From: Ostrinia nubilalis
Taxonomy: Eukaryota > Arthropoda > Insecta > Lepidoptera > Crambidae
Reading direction: 5' to 3'
Length of the DNA: 64,000 bases
NCBI RefSeq assembly: GCF_963855985.1
Contig: NC_087093.1
Location: 12,291,001 to 12,355,000 of the forward strand
The notes beneath the pieces are model-generated. The model was not told the origin of the DNA. It saw only the letters and a program-made list of their open reading frames with translations, and did no database searches. This document shows positions 8,898 through 22,500 of this stretch, one piece after another; position 1 is the stretch's first letter; each line of letters opens with the position of its first letter. The position numbers and the translations under genes are program-made.

Positions 8898-11800
8898 GAT
8901 TTTTTCATCGGGCAACAGGCTGGTAATAGTTTTTCAACGCTGGCAACACTCGCTAACATCACGCCATCATCCGCATCACTGCAACTCATCGTCATCCTCA
9001 TCGCACTGTGTGTGAGGCGGCGACTGACTCCTGTGGCCAGGTCATGATGCACTTAGACATTGATATTGATACGTATCATAGTTGCTTGGCACCGTATCAC
9101 GAACCTGACTCACTTTAAAAATAAATATCATGGATCAAAAATGAACTATATTTTATGCAGTTTTCGGGGTTTTTTTTCATATTTTTTATGATTTTTGAAG
9201 AACGCACATCAAATGTATTTCAAGAAGTACCTCGGTACGTGCAAAGAAAATATTTATTTAAATAAAGTAAATTTCTTATTTTACTGTTCAATTTATTGAA
9301 TTTCATTTGTGAGTTGGTGAAAGTTCAGAGAGCAACTAGATGTGTATCATTGTTATTTTAACAATTTAACATTAAAAATAAATCATATTTCGAAAGTATA
9401 TGCCCAAAACTATTTACTATAGAGAGATTTGTATAAATTTTAGATATGCACTATTTTGAATCATCGGGTCACAGTTGCCAGTCGTCATGAGTGGTTGTAA
9501 TACCTCTTACATTTTATATTAGTATCCTTCGCTTCAAAGTAAATTAAGACGAGATTATCTACCTAACATAGCGTGGCGTCATAGTATTGTAAATATGCCG
9601 TTAGTCCTCCACGAATGCTTACAAAAGATGTTTAAAGATATATTGCATATTCTAGATTAGCCATAAATCGATAGTACATAATTTCAACAATATCAAAGAA
9701 TCCCTAATTATTTTAACAAACCGGCGGAATCACGATGACCCTTCATATGTTATTCAATTTTAATTTTATCGAAGTTTGCTCGTTCGAATATAGAATTATA
9801 TTTAAATGTTTAATAAAAAAAGTACATTCAAATAAATGTATGTACTCTATAAAGTATTTGAAAAAAAAATTAACGAGCTGTTGTTGGTATATTTAGGAAA
9901 ATATTAAAAAATCCAGATCATCTGATGGTGTACATGTACAAATGTGGAGTGAAGAGTCATCGGAGTTCCGACCTTATAGACGTGACATAAAGTATAAAGT
10001 CATATTGTTTAATAGTCAATACAGAGCCATCTACTTAGATTTATCATATTACTCGTTTAAATGACGCTAGAGTCGTCTGAACCCTCTATCCGGTACAAAC
10101 TGAAAATAATAACTATTTTGGAAACTATATCAGTCCGCCGACTCACCAATGATGTTTATTTATTATAGAATTTTCAATATTAAAGATAGTAAAATATAGT
10201 AAATGAATCATTGTGGCTCCTAAAGTAAATTCCGGTATTAGAATATTATAAATCCTTAAGTTGCATAGTACAACTTTACACGGTAAAAATATTTAAATAT
10301 ATCACTAAACCAAATAAATTTATAACAAATATTACAATTATAGTTATCATTCAGGTAGGTATAGTTCCTTGACAGACCGTAAACAACGCTGTTGTCTTTC
10401 ATAAAGAACAATATTTATCTGACTAAAGTACAATTCATAGACTAAACAAAATATTAAACTTAAAAAATATCATTGTTTACTAAAAACAAAAAACTAAATT
10501 TCTATAAGTTTGTTTACTCCAATAATGCAGGTATGTCAAGAAACCGTACATGTTTAAAAAATCTTTTTGTAATGTTTTTTCTTACAAAACTTTTTTGGCT
10601 TTCTACTAAGTATCTATCTATTTTACGTGTAAAAATGATATCAAAACGCTTTGAAAGGTTGTATAGATTAATAGAGGACTCGAGTCTCAGCAATAGTCTT
10701 GGTTCTTCCTGACAAAAACAAATAATTATAATTATCAGAATATGTTTGATTCTTCATATTTTACTCACTTAGTTACTTGTTCAGTTTAATAAATGTAATT
10801 ACACGAACGTTGCCAACTTTCTTAGTTTATTTGCAAATATTTGTTAAATTTTTGTAATTAATAACAATTTATTTAGACACCGACATTCGAATTTCTTAAT
10901 GTTGAATTTTAATGTAATTTAGTGAATTGCTTAAAAGTACAAAGAAACAATTTGTTACTTTTGCAAATTTTATAAAATAAAACAAATACATATTAAAGGT
11001 AACACTGATCTAGGTAATCTATACGAAATAGTTGGTGTAACGTCCTATGTATCACAGTCGCGTTACATTGCACAAACTCCGTTACATGTAAAGAAATTTC
11101 GTTTTTATTCGGTTATAAATTTAGTATCGGAAATTGTTACTTATTATAGAAAGCTATATCTTGTATCGGTTCTTTGAATTTGATTAATTTACGTATTTTA
11201 TCGAAGCTCCTAGTTACATACTTAGAAGCACACTATACAAGTGACGTCATCGGCATAATATTCTTTGGTCTATAGGTATTGTGTCTCGCTTTTAAAATAG
11301 GTTAATCTACTCTTTTTCCAACGTAGCTCTTATTTAGGATCGTAGGGTTTCCTTTAAGTATAATGTGTGAATGGGATGAGTGTTTGCGATCACAATTAAC
11401 ATTAAGTTTAGTATGTTTCATTATTGCACCTCGTGCCAAACGAGTTGTTTGTAATCGTGTAATTTCTGGTCATAGTAACTGCGAACGCAGTCCAGTGTTA
11501 GGTATGTGAAAATTTAAATTTAAAATTCTCGTGATAACGTAAGTAACTAAGCGCACTCGATGTCACGCCACTACCACTGCCGGCTTTGAATATTAAATTT
11601 TTAGCCGTACTAGAGTCTACGTCATATATCCAGACCACATTCGACAGTTTGAAATTTCACCGAAACTTTTCACTGAATTTTTAACTGAACTGCGAGTTCT
11701 ACTCATGTATGTCGGTTATAGTAGGAATCACCAAGTTGGTTGTTCTAAATAAGGATGTCGATTGCGACTGTCGGGGTAGCGGACTTATAAACAAATGTTT

Positions 11801-14800
11801 GGAAATGTATGACTCATGTCACGCGATCCCAACTCTGTATTGGCAGCAATACAGCTCCTATATGGCTAAAGCCATCGTTGGCGGGCTCTCCTAAAAAATC
11901 TACACGCTGAATGTCCAAAGTGGCGTGATTTATACATTTACATGCATTTGGAATTAAAGTTAGCCGCCTGATATAGGTCTCCGCTGCCATTTGTCGAGCG
12001 GCAGGCAACAATGGAACTTATGAATAGACTCTAAATCTACAAAGAATGAAGGCAACGATTGATCATTTTGTACCCCAGTCCATAATTCACGCTCAAAATT
12101 TACTGAACGCGTTGGCTGATTCTAGTATACGGCTGTTATTGGTTAGTGAAAGATGCAAATCAAAACGTGTTAATTATATTTTGATACTCGATGTTTTCTA
12201 CACTAATGTAGTAAGTTTGTATTAATCTTTCGTATTTACTGTGTAGGTAGTAACGTCGCGCTCTATCGCATTTACTAGTTGCAGCGGACCAGTTCAAGTT
12301 ACAGCACTGTTGATAAATCTAAATATTCCATTTCACTTTAATAGACTGAATTTATTAATAAAACAATATAACTATCTTTCGAACTAACAAATGCGATGGG
12401 AATGTGTATCTGACACCAACCGTGCGACGGGTCACCGAGACCCAGCCACATTCGATCAGAAACGATGTAAGACGGTCCAGCAAAAGCCAAGTTTAAGAAC
12501 TAAACAAAATTGGTGATAATCTTACGAATTGGATAAAGATAATAATTAAGTTATTGCGTGGCAATTAGATTAACGATTTTTACTACGTAACGCGTGGGGT
12601 GCATCAGGGTATGAGTGTCATAATTTGTATTAACATAAACTTTTGTACTTTCGTAACGGTAACAAGTAATTTAGCGGTAACATTTTTCTATTAATAATAT
12701 GTAATGCGTATCTATGCGATAAACATCAAGTAATGTACGTTTTTTTACTGAAATGTAGATGTAGTATTTTTGTAAGACGAAACCGAGTCTCGGGCTCGTA
12801 CGTGTATCACAGCGATAATAGATATTGTGTAAGACTGTTTGTCTGTCGAGTGTTGAGGAGCAGTCTTTGGTCAGCATAGTTCTGCAGCAGTCGTGGATGT
12901 ATTGGGAAAATACAAATCGTAAGACCCCTCCTCGATACTAGGCGTTCAAAGTTAAGGTCATTGTGTATCTAGGCTAGTAAGTTAACTTTCTATGCATTTT
13001 CTACTTGAATGCTTTGAGGCATTTCGATTTTGCTATTAATTGGCCCACAACATCTTTATTTAGCTTCGATTGGTCTAGTCCAAATCATGTCTCTGACATC
13101 GGTTGCTTTAAAAGTAATCCGTGTATCTAAATTCTAAATTATTCCCATTTTGAGATGATTAAAAATTTCGGCTTTAAAAATTAAATTTTGAAGTATCTCA
13201 ACAGGCATTTTTCGTCAGTAAGTACTATCGTATGTTCGGATGAATGAGTCAATAGCATGTTTTGGGTTACTCCTCTTTCTTGGTCAGATGCGTTGGTCGT
13301 CTGCCAGGATGATAGTTTACTTATATTCAGTGTGGTCGTGTCTTTTAAGTGTTTTTTATACGATGATCTCTTGTAGTTTGTTTACAATTTACTGAATACA
13401 GATGGTTAGGAAGGTAAGGAAGTAAGGTAAGAAAGATTGAGAAGCTCAGAGGGAAATACAATTATTTTTAAATAAGTATTAAGTGCTTAAAGTAAACGTA
13501 AGCTCTAAATTAAGTATTTGCTATTAAAACTACATTATACCATTGGAAAAAATGATATTATTTTTAAAACTACGATGCGTTTTAACGTATATTTTTGTAC
13601 ATTCTCGGTCGATGCATAAGGAATTGGAGCAAATAATGTTAAGAGTAAGATATTTGTGGTTACGAAAAAGAAAAGTTCCATTTTGTAACGGTTTAAAGAT
13701 TATTAAAAAACTATTAATTTTGTAATGATAGTGAGCGTTGTATTGTCTATTTTGTACGTTGGTGAAGCATGACTAGCTATAAGGTTGTTTCAGAAAATTG
13801 TAATAAAACTGGGGAGGCGAAAAAAAAATGTTATATTTTATACGGATCACATGATATTGCGTCTGCCTCGGCGGGCCCTGTGTTACTTTACGAAGCTAGA
13901 TTGTAAGTTCACTCTTTAAAAGAGTTCGCAGGTAGTAGTTTTAGTAGGCTTAGTGTTTTTTATACTGGCTTGATGTTGTGACATTTATTATTAATATGAT
14001 ATCGATAAAGCAGATAACCGAACAAGCGGCCAACACTGATCTACAGCAGGATGTGTAGTGGGTACTCGATGTTGGGAACATAATTTCTATGTTTTAGTTA
14101 CACGGCGTGGGCAGCATTCGTGCAGTTTTGTGATGTTAATTAACCAAAGTGTTGCTGTTCGCATGCATATCATTTTAATACGACGCTAGATACATTTTTC
14201 GGTACAAAAACTTAGCGAAGTTTTTATTCGATTAATAATATTGTTAGATAAATCTTGTCGGTTACGTGCTGGACGGTCGTCAGCGACCGGTGCAAAGAGG
14301 AGCCGTTTCTAGTCGATCCAGTCGGTTTCCGCGTCGAAAGCATCGATTCGTAATCGATTGTTCCACTACGTAACTAGACGATGAACCTGAATTATTTCAG
14401 TTATTTAGCAGAATTATATTATTGTCTAGTATTTCCGATTATGTTACGTTTTATATTGCTTATATTATATATTATGAATACAATGTTTATTAAGTATTTA
14501 ATATTCATTTTGATGAGGACCTAGTCGATTCTCTATATATCACATCTCCCAAAGTACAAATTCCTTGTTGTTTAGTCCAATTTTGTTTGACTGTTATTGA
14601 ATGGAAATTAATTTAGCAAGCACGCGGTCTCGTCGAACCAAAGAAATGGTTGACGAGGCGCGTGTTCAGACCTAAGGCATGTTTGATTCCTCGTGTATGA
14701 TCTTTATGTCTACCATTTACATTTTAGAGCATAATAATTATTTAATAGATCAACTGGGTCGGCTTTGTTATCACCGCTTCTACGCTTGTTGCCTTTATTT

Positions 14801-15630
14801 TGGTTTATGCGATGTGTTGTATACCATTCATATTAATGAGATGTACCAAAACGGAATACACACATCGCAAGAAAATTTAAAATAGCTGTTACATGTTTAT
14901 TAACATAAAGTGATCGAATCGTAACAATCTTGGAATACAAAAGTGTTTCTCGTAAGTTATTTCGCCAAAGCCGACCTAATGATCTATTCTTATTAAATTA
15001 AATGTATCTCGAGCGTCTCGTACGAGATTAAAAAAAATAGTTGAAATAAAACCATTTTTCCATATTTAAACAATTTATTTTGCGTCGAAATATGCGCGTT
15101 ACAATTATGTTTAGCAGCTTTTAACTTAAGTTTTAATTAGGTTTATTTTATTACTTTACCTACCTATTTAGTTAATGCACAATGTAATAACCCAATACTT
15201 ATGTTCCGTTTTCTTACTAATTTTCATAAAATGTTGTCAGGATATTAATTTTGTAACATGTACAATCATGCTCAGAAATGTTTATAAATATTTTTCTTAC
15301 CTTTATAAAGTTGTCGTAATCGCCTACTACACATTATCCAGTTGCAAAACTAATTTAGCAATCAAATATATTTCAAATGACACTATACCTATGATGAATA
15401 CAATGAAACCTTTATAAAAATATGAATAATAACTTATTGTTTTATTTATGACCATACCTATCCATGAGAATACGAGCGTAATTTGTCGCGTTTTTTTGAG
15501 TCGCGTAATAAATGATCATGCAGAATTGTAGAGTTCACTTATTTTCAGTCATAATGACCCCAAGTGAACGTTAACAACTAAACACAATAAAAACAATACA
15601 AAATAAATTACGCTCGTTAGGCTTGCTCAA
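8898..15630. other. Intergenic, no gene seen
   Basis: This is uniformly AT-rich sequence with only short chance open frames of 60-80 codons (10473-10712, 11709-11894, 14679-14885, 15175-15417), low-complexity in composition and without known motifs. Some AATAAA-type hexamers occur. I see no transposon termini, RNA gene or coding block here. Confidence 0.5.
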
Positions 15631-15633
15631 TTA

Positions 15634-15946
15634 GAGTAGGCGCACACCGTTGATTTTTCATCGGCCGATAGTTTAGTCGGGCTGTTGATCAGTATGGGCT
15701 TGTATGGGAGTGCGCACACTACGCAATCGATTTGGCCGACTCTTCAAAATCAAAAATCAAAATCAAAAATATTTATTCAGTTTAGACCACAAGTGGCACT
15801 TATGAACGTCAATAGAAAATAATAAAAAAAGAAAAGGTAGCCCTTATGGGGCACTTTACATGTCTCCTTATCTTTTGGGCCCTTCATACAATTTGAAATC
15901 TGGCACAACTATCGGCCAACTATAAATCAACGGTGTGCGCCTACTC
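15634..15946. mobile_element. Harbinger-like MITE, interrupted
   Basis: The two ends are inverted repeats, perfect for about 23 bases (they begin GAGTAGGCGCACACCG) and imperfect for a further 15. TTA flanks both sides (15631-15633 and 15947-15949), matching the 3-bp TTA/TAA target duplication of PIF/Harbinger elements. No transposase is encoded. The middle is interrupted by a LINE tail fragment. The superfamily call rests on the 3-bp duplication alone. Confidence 0.7.
15745..15887 (-). mobile_element. 3' tail fragment of a non-LTR element inside the MITE
   Basis: Read on the minus strand, the segment ends in repeated TTTTGA units (seen on + as caaaatcaaaaatcaaaatc), a microsatellite tail typical of some lepidopteran LINE and SINE 3' ends. 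It is organised like the insertion at 59033-59535. It is 5'-truncated and encodes nothing. Boundaries are approximate. Confidence 0.5.
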
Positions 15947-16235
15947 TTATCGGATCAAAAATGGCATGTCCAAATTCATATGGCCAGTAAAACATTAAAC
16001 TCCTTTGATTTTAGTTATCAAAAATCTACTGACTGAATATTTTCATAAGTTAGAAAGAAATTAAAAGATGGAGGTTTTATCTTACATTGTCAGGAACTAT
16101 AAAACTTCGGACGTAAATAAAGTTTTCTGAGATACAGCTTAGAATCTTAGATTTTTATAACAGAATGAAGGAATAAAATTACGAAAGTTCTACGAAGACC
16201 ATTTGAATCAGTTTGGAGATTCCTACGGTTTAAGC

Positions 16236-16470
16236 CAGTGGTTCCCAAACTTATTTAGTCTACTGCCCACTTAGAGAATAAATTATTTTTAGCGCCCCCC
16301 ATTTTTGTAGTCAAGAGTCGAGCTCAGTCGATGTCTAAGAGTCTTCCTAGTAGATGACGCCTCCCAAGCCTCTACGCAACGTCCCGATTTTTTTTCTGGG
16401 TCTCTTAACGCCCCCCTTTAAGCTTGCAGCGCCCACAAGGGGGCGTTATCGCCCACTTTGGGAAAGACTG
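16236..16470. mobile_element. hAT-like MITE
   Basis: The termini are CAGTGGTTCCCAAACTT on the left and GGGAAAGACTG on the right, an imperfect inverted pair of the CAGTGGTTCCCAAA type common in hAT non-autonomous elements. Flanks GTTTAAGC (16228-16235) and GTTTAGGC (16471-16478) match at 7 of 8 positions, as expected of an aged 8-bp hAT duplication. No open frame is present. Confidence 0.75.
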
Positions 16471-17095
16471 GTTTAGGCAATGATACGGTGGCAATGAATT
16501 GACATCAACACCGCAAGAGATTATAAACCCTAGAATTTAGATTCGTATTTTCCTTTTTCTTTTAATATTTTTATGTGTATGTGTGTAGGTAAAAGTGCTT
16601 GATCGTGATGAAGATATGAAGAATAGGTACATAGAAAAGAAAAGTCATAGGTCAAGTTACTGCCCTATCTACAGAACATCCTAAGTATGTAAGTACAATT
16701 ATAAAAGTTATTACATTATGTTTTTTTCTAAAAGATCCTTATATTTGCCATAATTTTTATTTATATAACTATAGAAGGAGTAGGTACTTATGTAGATACT
16801 CTTTAGTATCAAATGCACGTTTGCACTTTCCTCTAATGGGCCCTATAAATAGGAACGTTTAGATAGCATTTAATTATGAAAACTAGGAAAGCAGGTGGTA
16901 AGAACCAGTAGGTGTAAGTACGCATTATAACCCAGACTGACTTACCGGCTGATAGCCCATAAATACCACCTTTCGCCAAAGTAAATAATGGGTCCAAACT
17001 CCATGATCGTATCTCACAGTCACACACCCTTGCAAAGGATTACAGGGCTCCATCCACAGCCCAGGGAAAACAGTCTATGTAAATAAATGTTAGTG

Positions 17096-17190
17096 GGGGG
17101 ACATATGGTTCGTAGAGCTGATGGCCGTTGGGGCAGAGAAGTTCTCAGGAGGGAAAAGTATGTAGTGTGTGCAGGCCTGTCACTAGGTGG
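17096..17190 (+). pseudogene. RTE-type LINE remnant (ORF 3' part)
   Basis: The translation of 17096-17155 reads GGHMVRRADGRWGREVLRR. This matches the AGHxxRRxDGRWGRxVLxW block of the RTE elements elsewhere in this window (compare 54478-54542). The segment is cut on both sides and is a dead fragment. Confidence 0.6.
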
Positions 17191-17765
17191 TATGTTGCCC
17201 TTTTCGTTTTATAATGTTCCTTTTTTCTCTAAACTTAGGCAGTTAATTAGTAAGGCTACTTACTTCTCTCTGTGAGTTTGTGGGTGCTCGCTTATTTTCC
17301 AACAAAACTCGTCCTATAGATACATGCCTCCGACTAACTTTACGATAATATGCATTCATTCAACGTTATAATGTGTACCTACATCACCTACATGTAATGT
17401 AGGTACTACCTATATTGCCTGGCTGTCCTCCCTGTCCTACGGTTCTGTTGAACTCGATTCAAATTCGTCGCTAATCCTATCCGTAACTAATTCAAAGATA
17501 ACAGCAGCGTCTTGAGAACGAACATGCGTTTTCGCTGAGTATTAGGAGTATTTAATTTTCATCTAAGCGTAAAATATGCAGGAAGGATTAGCAGACGATA
17601 CGAATAATGGTAATCTGGGTAACTACGGTATTGTGCGCTGCTTGCAAGGGAAATATAGAGCTTTGGAGGTTGGCTTTGTTTGCTAATTTATTTTAGAAGT
17701 AGATGTTTGGATCTTTGTGATATCTAATATGATACTGCACTAGATATTAGAATATTTTTCAATAG
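17191..17765. other. Intergenic, nothing recognised
   Basis: AT-rich sequence without coding signal. It ends in AATAG (17761-17765), the left copy of the BEL/Pao target duplication. Confidence 0.5.
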
Positions 17766-18093
17766 TGTAGGAGATTGGGATAGGAATGGGATGGGATACC
17801 TTCGATTGAGCAGACTCCACAGGACGGTCCAAGCTTGGTTCTTCTTTCACTTTCACAAACACTTGAATTTTTATTGAGATGAGTTTAGCGCGCGATTTGG
17901 GTTTATTTGAATTGGTTTATTTTGGATACTTATTTAGTATTAACGCCCAGATAGGTAGGCGAAGCGGCGCGTTGCGATGCGAGAGCGAGACTGAAGGTGG
18001 GAGGGAGAGGATAGGAAAAGGACTGTCAGAATGAGTGATAGAATAGTGTGACATGAGTTTGAAATGTATGAGGTTTTAATGCTGGCGCGTACA
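17766..18093 (-). repeat. BEL/Pao 3' LTR
   Basis: 328 bp bounded by TGTA and TACA. It appears base-for-base identical to the right LTR. On the minus strand this is the downstream LTR, preceded by a G-rich tract. Confidence 0.93.
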
Positions 18094-18105
18094 ACTCCCC
18101 CGGCC
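18094..18105 (-). promoter_or_regulatory. Polypurine tract of the BEL/Pao element
   Basis: On the minus strand the bases just before the 3' LTR read GGCCGGGGGAGT. A G/A run in this position serves as the plus-strand DNA primer in LTR elements. Confidence 0.7.
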
Positions 18106-18294
18106 TAGAGGTCTTCCTCTAGATTGAGTAGCGTTTGCAAAAAAAAATTAAGTTAAAAACGCAAAAAAGCATGCGTTAGAGAGAACTAAACGAGTTAAAT
18201 TTGAGTTAAATAAGCGTTAAAGTTGAGTTAAATTCAAATTAAAGTTGAGTTAAATTAAAGTTAAGAAAAAATAAAGTTAAGAACATTATTTGAG

Positions 18295-19521
18295 TTACTG
18301 TAAAGGAAGAGGACAAACTCTAACTACAGGCCGAACATAAGTACCGGTTGCAGTGCGAATCTTTAAGGTGCGAATGATTTTGTCCTTTCCGGGATATACT
18401 TCCACAACCACACCCAATGGCCAACAAAGAGGATGTGCATTGTCATCTTTTATAACAACAACAGAGCCCACATCTATCGGTTTGGTCACCGTATTCCACT
18501 TTTCACGGCGTTGTAGAGAAGTTAAATACTCCTGACTCCAGCGACGCCAAAAGCTTTGCACTAATTTATTGACTAACTGATAACGCGTTAACCGATTGTC
18601 AGAAATATCAGAGACATTCTCTACTGGTAAGAATTTCAGTGGAGTTATATTGAGAAAGTGATTGGGAGTGAGAGCGGATATATCAGATGGGTCAGAGCTA
18701 AGAACACACAATGGTCTACTATTCAATAAGCCTTCTATTTGTACAAGTACAGTGTTGAACTCTTCGTATGTTAACACTTGAAGACCAATAACTTTATAAA
18801 GATACGTTTTTACATAACGAACATTTATCTCTGTGATGCCGTTAAAGTGCGGACCATATGGTGGACTATGAAGAAACTTAATGCGTTGTTCAGCCAAATG
18901 TGAACTTAAATAATTTTTGTGAGAGTCAGATTCTAAAAGAGCGTAAATTTCGTCAAGCTTGCGTTTAGCGCCAATGAAGTTAGTACCTCCGTCGCTATAT
19001 ATCATGGAAACGGGGCCTCTTCTACAAATGAATCGACGAAAAGCGGCGAGAAATAGATCAGAGCTTAAGTCTGAAACTAACTCTATGTGTAGAGCCTTAG
19101 TTGTAAGACAGCAAAATAAACAAATATAAGCCTTCTGGCTTTTAACACCTCTGCGGCGAATGTGAGTAATAAAGAAGGGACCTGCATAATCGACCGATGT
19201 ATAAACAAAGGCTTTAGCTTCTGAAACGCGAAATGATGGCAAGTCGCCCATAAGAGGGTTTGTAGATTTAGGGTTTAAACGAAAACAGATATTGCATTGA
19301 TGCACTCTTTGACGTACTAAGTTACGTGCGGAAAGTATCCAAAATTTCTGTCTAAGCAGACTGAGTAGAAGTGAAGGACCAGTATGTAAATTACATACAT
19401 GAAAGTAATCAACTAAAAGTTGAGTGAAGCGATGTTTAGGCGATAGAATGATTGGATGCTTTTGTCCATAGTTGAGTTGAGAGTGAGTGACCTCCGACAC
19501 GAAGTATATTATCAGAGTCAA
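18295..19521 (-). pseudogene. BEL/Pao integrase segment, frameshifted from pol
   Basis: This is a 408-codon frame on the minus strand holding most of the integrase. It contains the second half of the zinc-binding domain (HQCNICF), then the catalytic core with VDYAGPFF (first Asp), YSDGGTNFIG (second Asp) and FNGITEINVRYVKT (Glu), and a C-terminal domain typical of Pao-type integrase. It overlaps the upstream frame by 86 bp but is in a different frame. Homology passes from one frame to the other at about residue 9 of this frame, so it does not start with a real methionine. All three catalytic acidic residues remain. Confidence 0.85.
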
Positions 19522-22500
19522 TGAAAGGGTTTAGTTTGAGAAGCGATTTGTTAAAGCGTTTATTATTTTTAATTGCGTGCATATCTTGAGCAAAAAATAG
19601 CGCCTGTATATGGCGTACTAAATAGAATTCAGCGAGTTCTAAATCAGAGGAACTAACCACTCCGTTTGAACGTAGTATTTTAGCGAAGCGTAACACGTAC
19701 ACAGTAGCGCGTAATAATTTTGGGTACGTGGAAATGCGATCAATTAATCGATCGAAAGGGTGAGAGTTCGATTGAGAGCTTGTCTCTGAAACAAGAGCGA
19801 TAGTTTTCTCTTCCAGTCGAACACTGTTAGATGAAACTTGAAATGGCTCGATAGGCCATTGCGAGATTGGCTGAGCTGTCCATTGAGGAGAGTGAAACCA
19901 ATTTAATTGATTTAATAATGCTTTAGGAGTTACAGGTCGCGATATTACATCTGCAGGATTTTCATTTCCATTAACATGATGCCAAATTTTTGCGTTGAGT
20001 TTCGAATTAATTTCAGTAATTCTATTCGCAACAAATGTGTGAAATTTGTACGCGGGAGAATGTATCCACGTGAGAGTGACAGTCGAGTCTGAAAATGCGT
20101 AAATTGAGTTAACAGGATAACGATTCTCTATACTATCGCGAACCGATAATAAAAGATTTGTCAAGAGCAGCGCTGCGCACAGTTCAAGCCGCGCAAGAGA
20201 TATTTTCTTTAAAGGCGCGACACGCGATTTGGATGCGATAAGAAAGACTTCACCGGGTGAATCTGCATCAGAGCTCACGCGCACATAAACTACAGCGCCG
20301 TAGCATACTTCGCTGGCGTCCGCGAAGCCCATGATAGTGACGTGACAACCCGCGGTGATTCCTATGTGACGAGGTATTTTTAATTGCGATAAATAGTTAA
20401 TCTCACTATCAAACCGATTCCATTTATTTTTTATTGAGTCTGGAACTGGCTGATCCCATTCAAGTTCGCGCTGCCAGCATTCTTGAATTAAGAGTTTGAG
20501 AAACGCTGTCACAGGGCCTAGCAAACCCAAAGGGTCGAATAATCTAGCGGTTGCGGAGAGAATCGTGCGTTTTGTGCATTGGTCAGAGTTAGTAGAGTTA
20601 ATTTTGTAAAGAAAAACGTCATCATTTGGAAGCCACTGCATGCCTATGATTTTTGTCGTAATTTCTGAGTCAGTGTCAAAATCGACGAGCTGTGGATTTT
20701 TATGCGAATCGGGAATCTTATTTAAAAGCTCAGGGTTGTTCGAGATCCACTTAACCATTTTAAACCCCCCGGCCATGAACATCTTAACCATTTGGTGGTA
20801 AGATTGTTCAGCTTTTTCTAACCCGTCCATCGATGAGACATAATCGTCCATATACATACAGGATTGAGCTTCAGACGCGGCGATAGGATAATTCGCGCGC
20901 TCGTCCTCAGCGAGTTGGCGAACGACACGCATAGCGAGGTAAGGCGAGCTAGAAACGCCAAAAGAAACCCTATTGTATTGATAAGTATCAATCGGTGATC
21001 CAGGATCAAATCGAAATAATATGCGTTGAAACGGGTGGTGATTTTGATCAAGCTTTACACAGAAATACATCTTTTCAATATCAGCAGATAAAGCGACTGA
21101 GAAAATGCGTAAGTTAATTAAGAGATCAAAAATATTACTTTGTAAGTTTGGGCCAGTGTAAAGAACATCATTTAACGACTTTCCCGAAGTTGTTTTACAA
21201 CTTGCATCTAAAACGACTCGAGTTTTTGAAGTGAGTTTATCTGGTCGATATACTGCATGATGAGGTATATAATAATTTGGAGTATTTTCCTCTGAATTCG
21301 ATGCGTTTTCGACTTTTGACAGAAAACCGCGATCGATACAGTCTTGAATATTTTCATTATAGTTAGTGCGTAAGCCTGGAGTTGAGTCTAACTTTTTCTC
21401 TAAGTTATAGAAGCGACGCCTAGCAGTAAAGTAAGAATCGCCGAGTTCTGATGGGTCGAGTTTAAATGGCAAAGAAACTGTATAAGTCCCAGAGTCGTCG
21501 CGAGAATGAGTTGATTGGAAAATGTTTTCACATATTTCCTCGTCAGGGCTGATGTGTCTCTTAGTAGGTACACTTTCAAGCTCCCAAAAGCGTTGCGTGA
21601 GTGATTCTAATGAGTGCGAGTCTACATTGCAAAAGAATGCTTTATTATCATTGCGTGAATGAGCTGAGTAGCACTGAGCGCGTCCCATAGCGAGATATCC
21701 GAGCGTGGTTTCGATAGCGATGACAGAGGATTGCGGTGAAGTTATTCTATTACTACCTAAAAGAAGCGGGAATATCTCATTGCCTAACAAACAATCGATT
21801 TCAGCAGGGATATCGAAGCTGTCATCAGCCATAGGAAGACCTTGTAAATGCGATAACTGGGTTAAGTCAACCCTTACATTAGGTAAATAATCGGTTATTG
21901 TATCAATGACGCGTGCGTTTATTGTGTATTTACACCTGGGATCAAAGCGTGAGGCAATTGTGAAAGATACATATCCTAGCGACACACTTTCAGACTGACC
22001 TATGCCCTTAATAGTGGTAGGTAGCGGATTGACTTTTAAGTTCAGTCGCGCACAACATTTATTTGTGATAAAGTTGCTCATCGAACCTGTGTCTAGAAAC
22101 ACGCGTAATTTTTGACACGTCTTATTATTGTCATAAGTATACACTGACGCGGTGGGTAATAAGACCGTGGTACTAGATTCATCAGCGATCGACGGCGTGA
22201 CTGCAGAGAGAGATACATTGTTGGTTGGCATCGATTGCAACGGCGGCGTGACCGGACCGGGCGCGGACATGGACGCGTCGGTCGGCGAAAGCGTCGCGCT
22301 GCAAGTCAGCTGTTGTGACGTCATAGGTCTATTCACGTTAAAGTTGTCTATATGAATAAGAGTGTGATGTTTACGTTGGCAAACTGAGCAACGATTTTGA
22401 GATCTGCAATCTTTAATGTTATGAAAGCCTAAACAATTGAGGCAAAAGTTACATTTAGTAACTAAAGAGTGGCGAGTTGGCGCATTTTTCGAGAGAAAAT

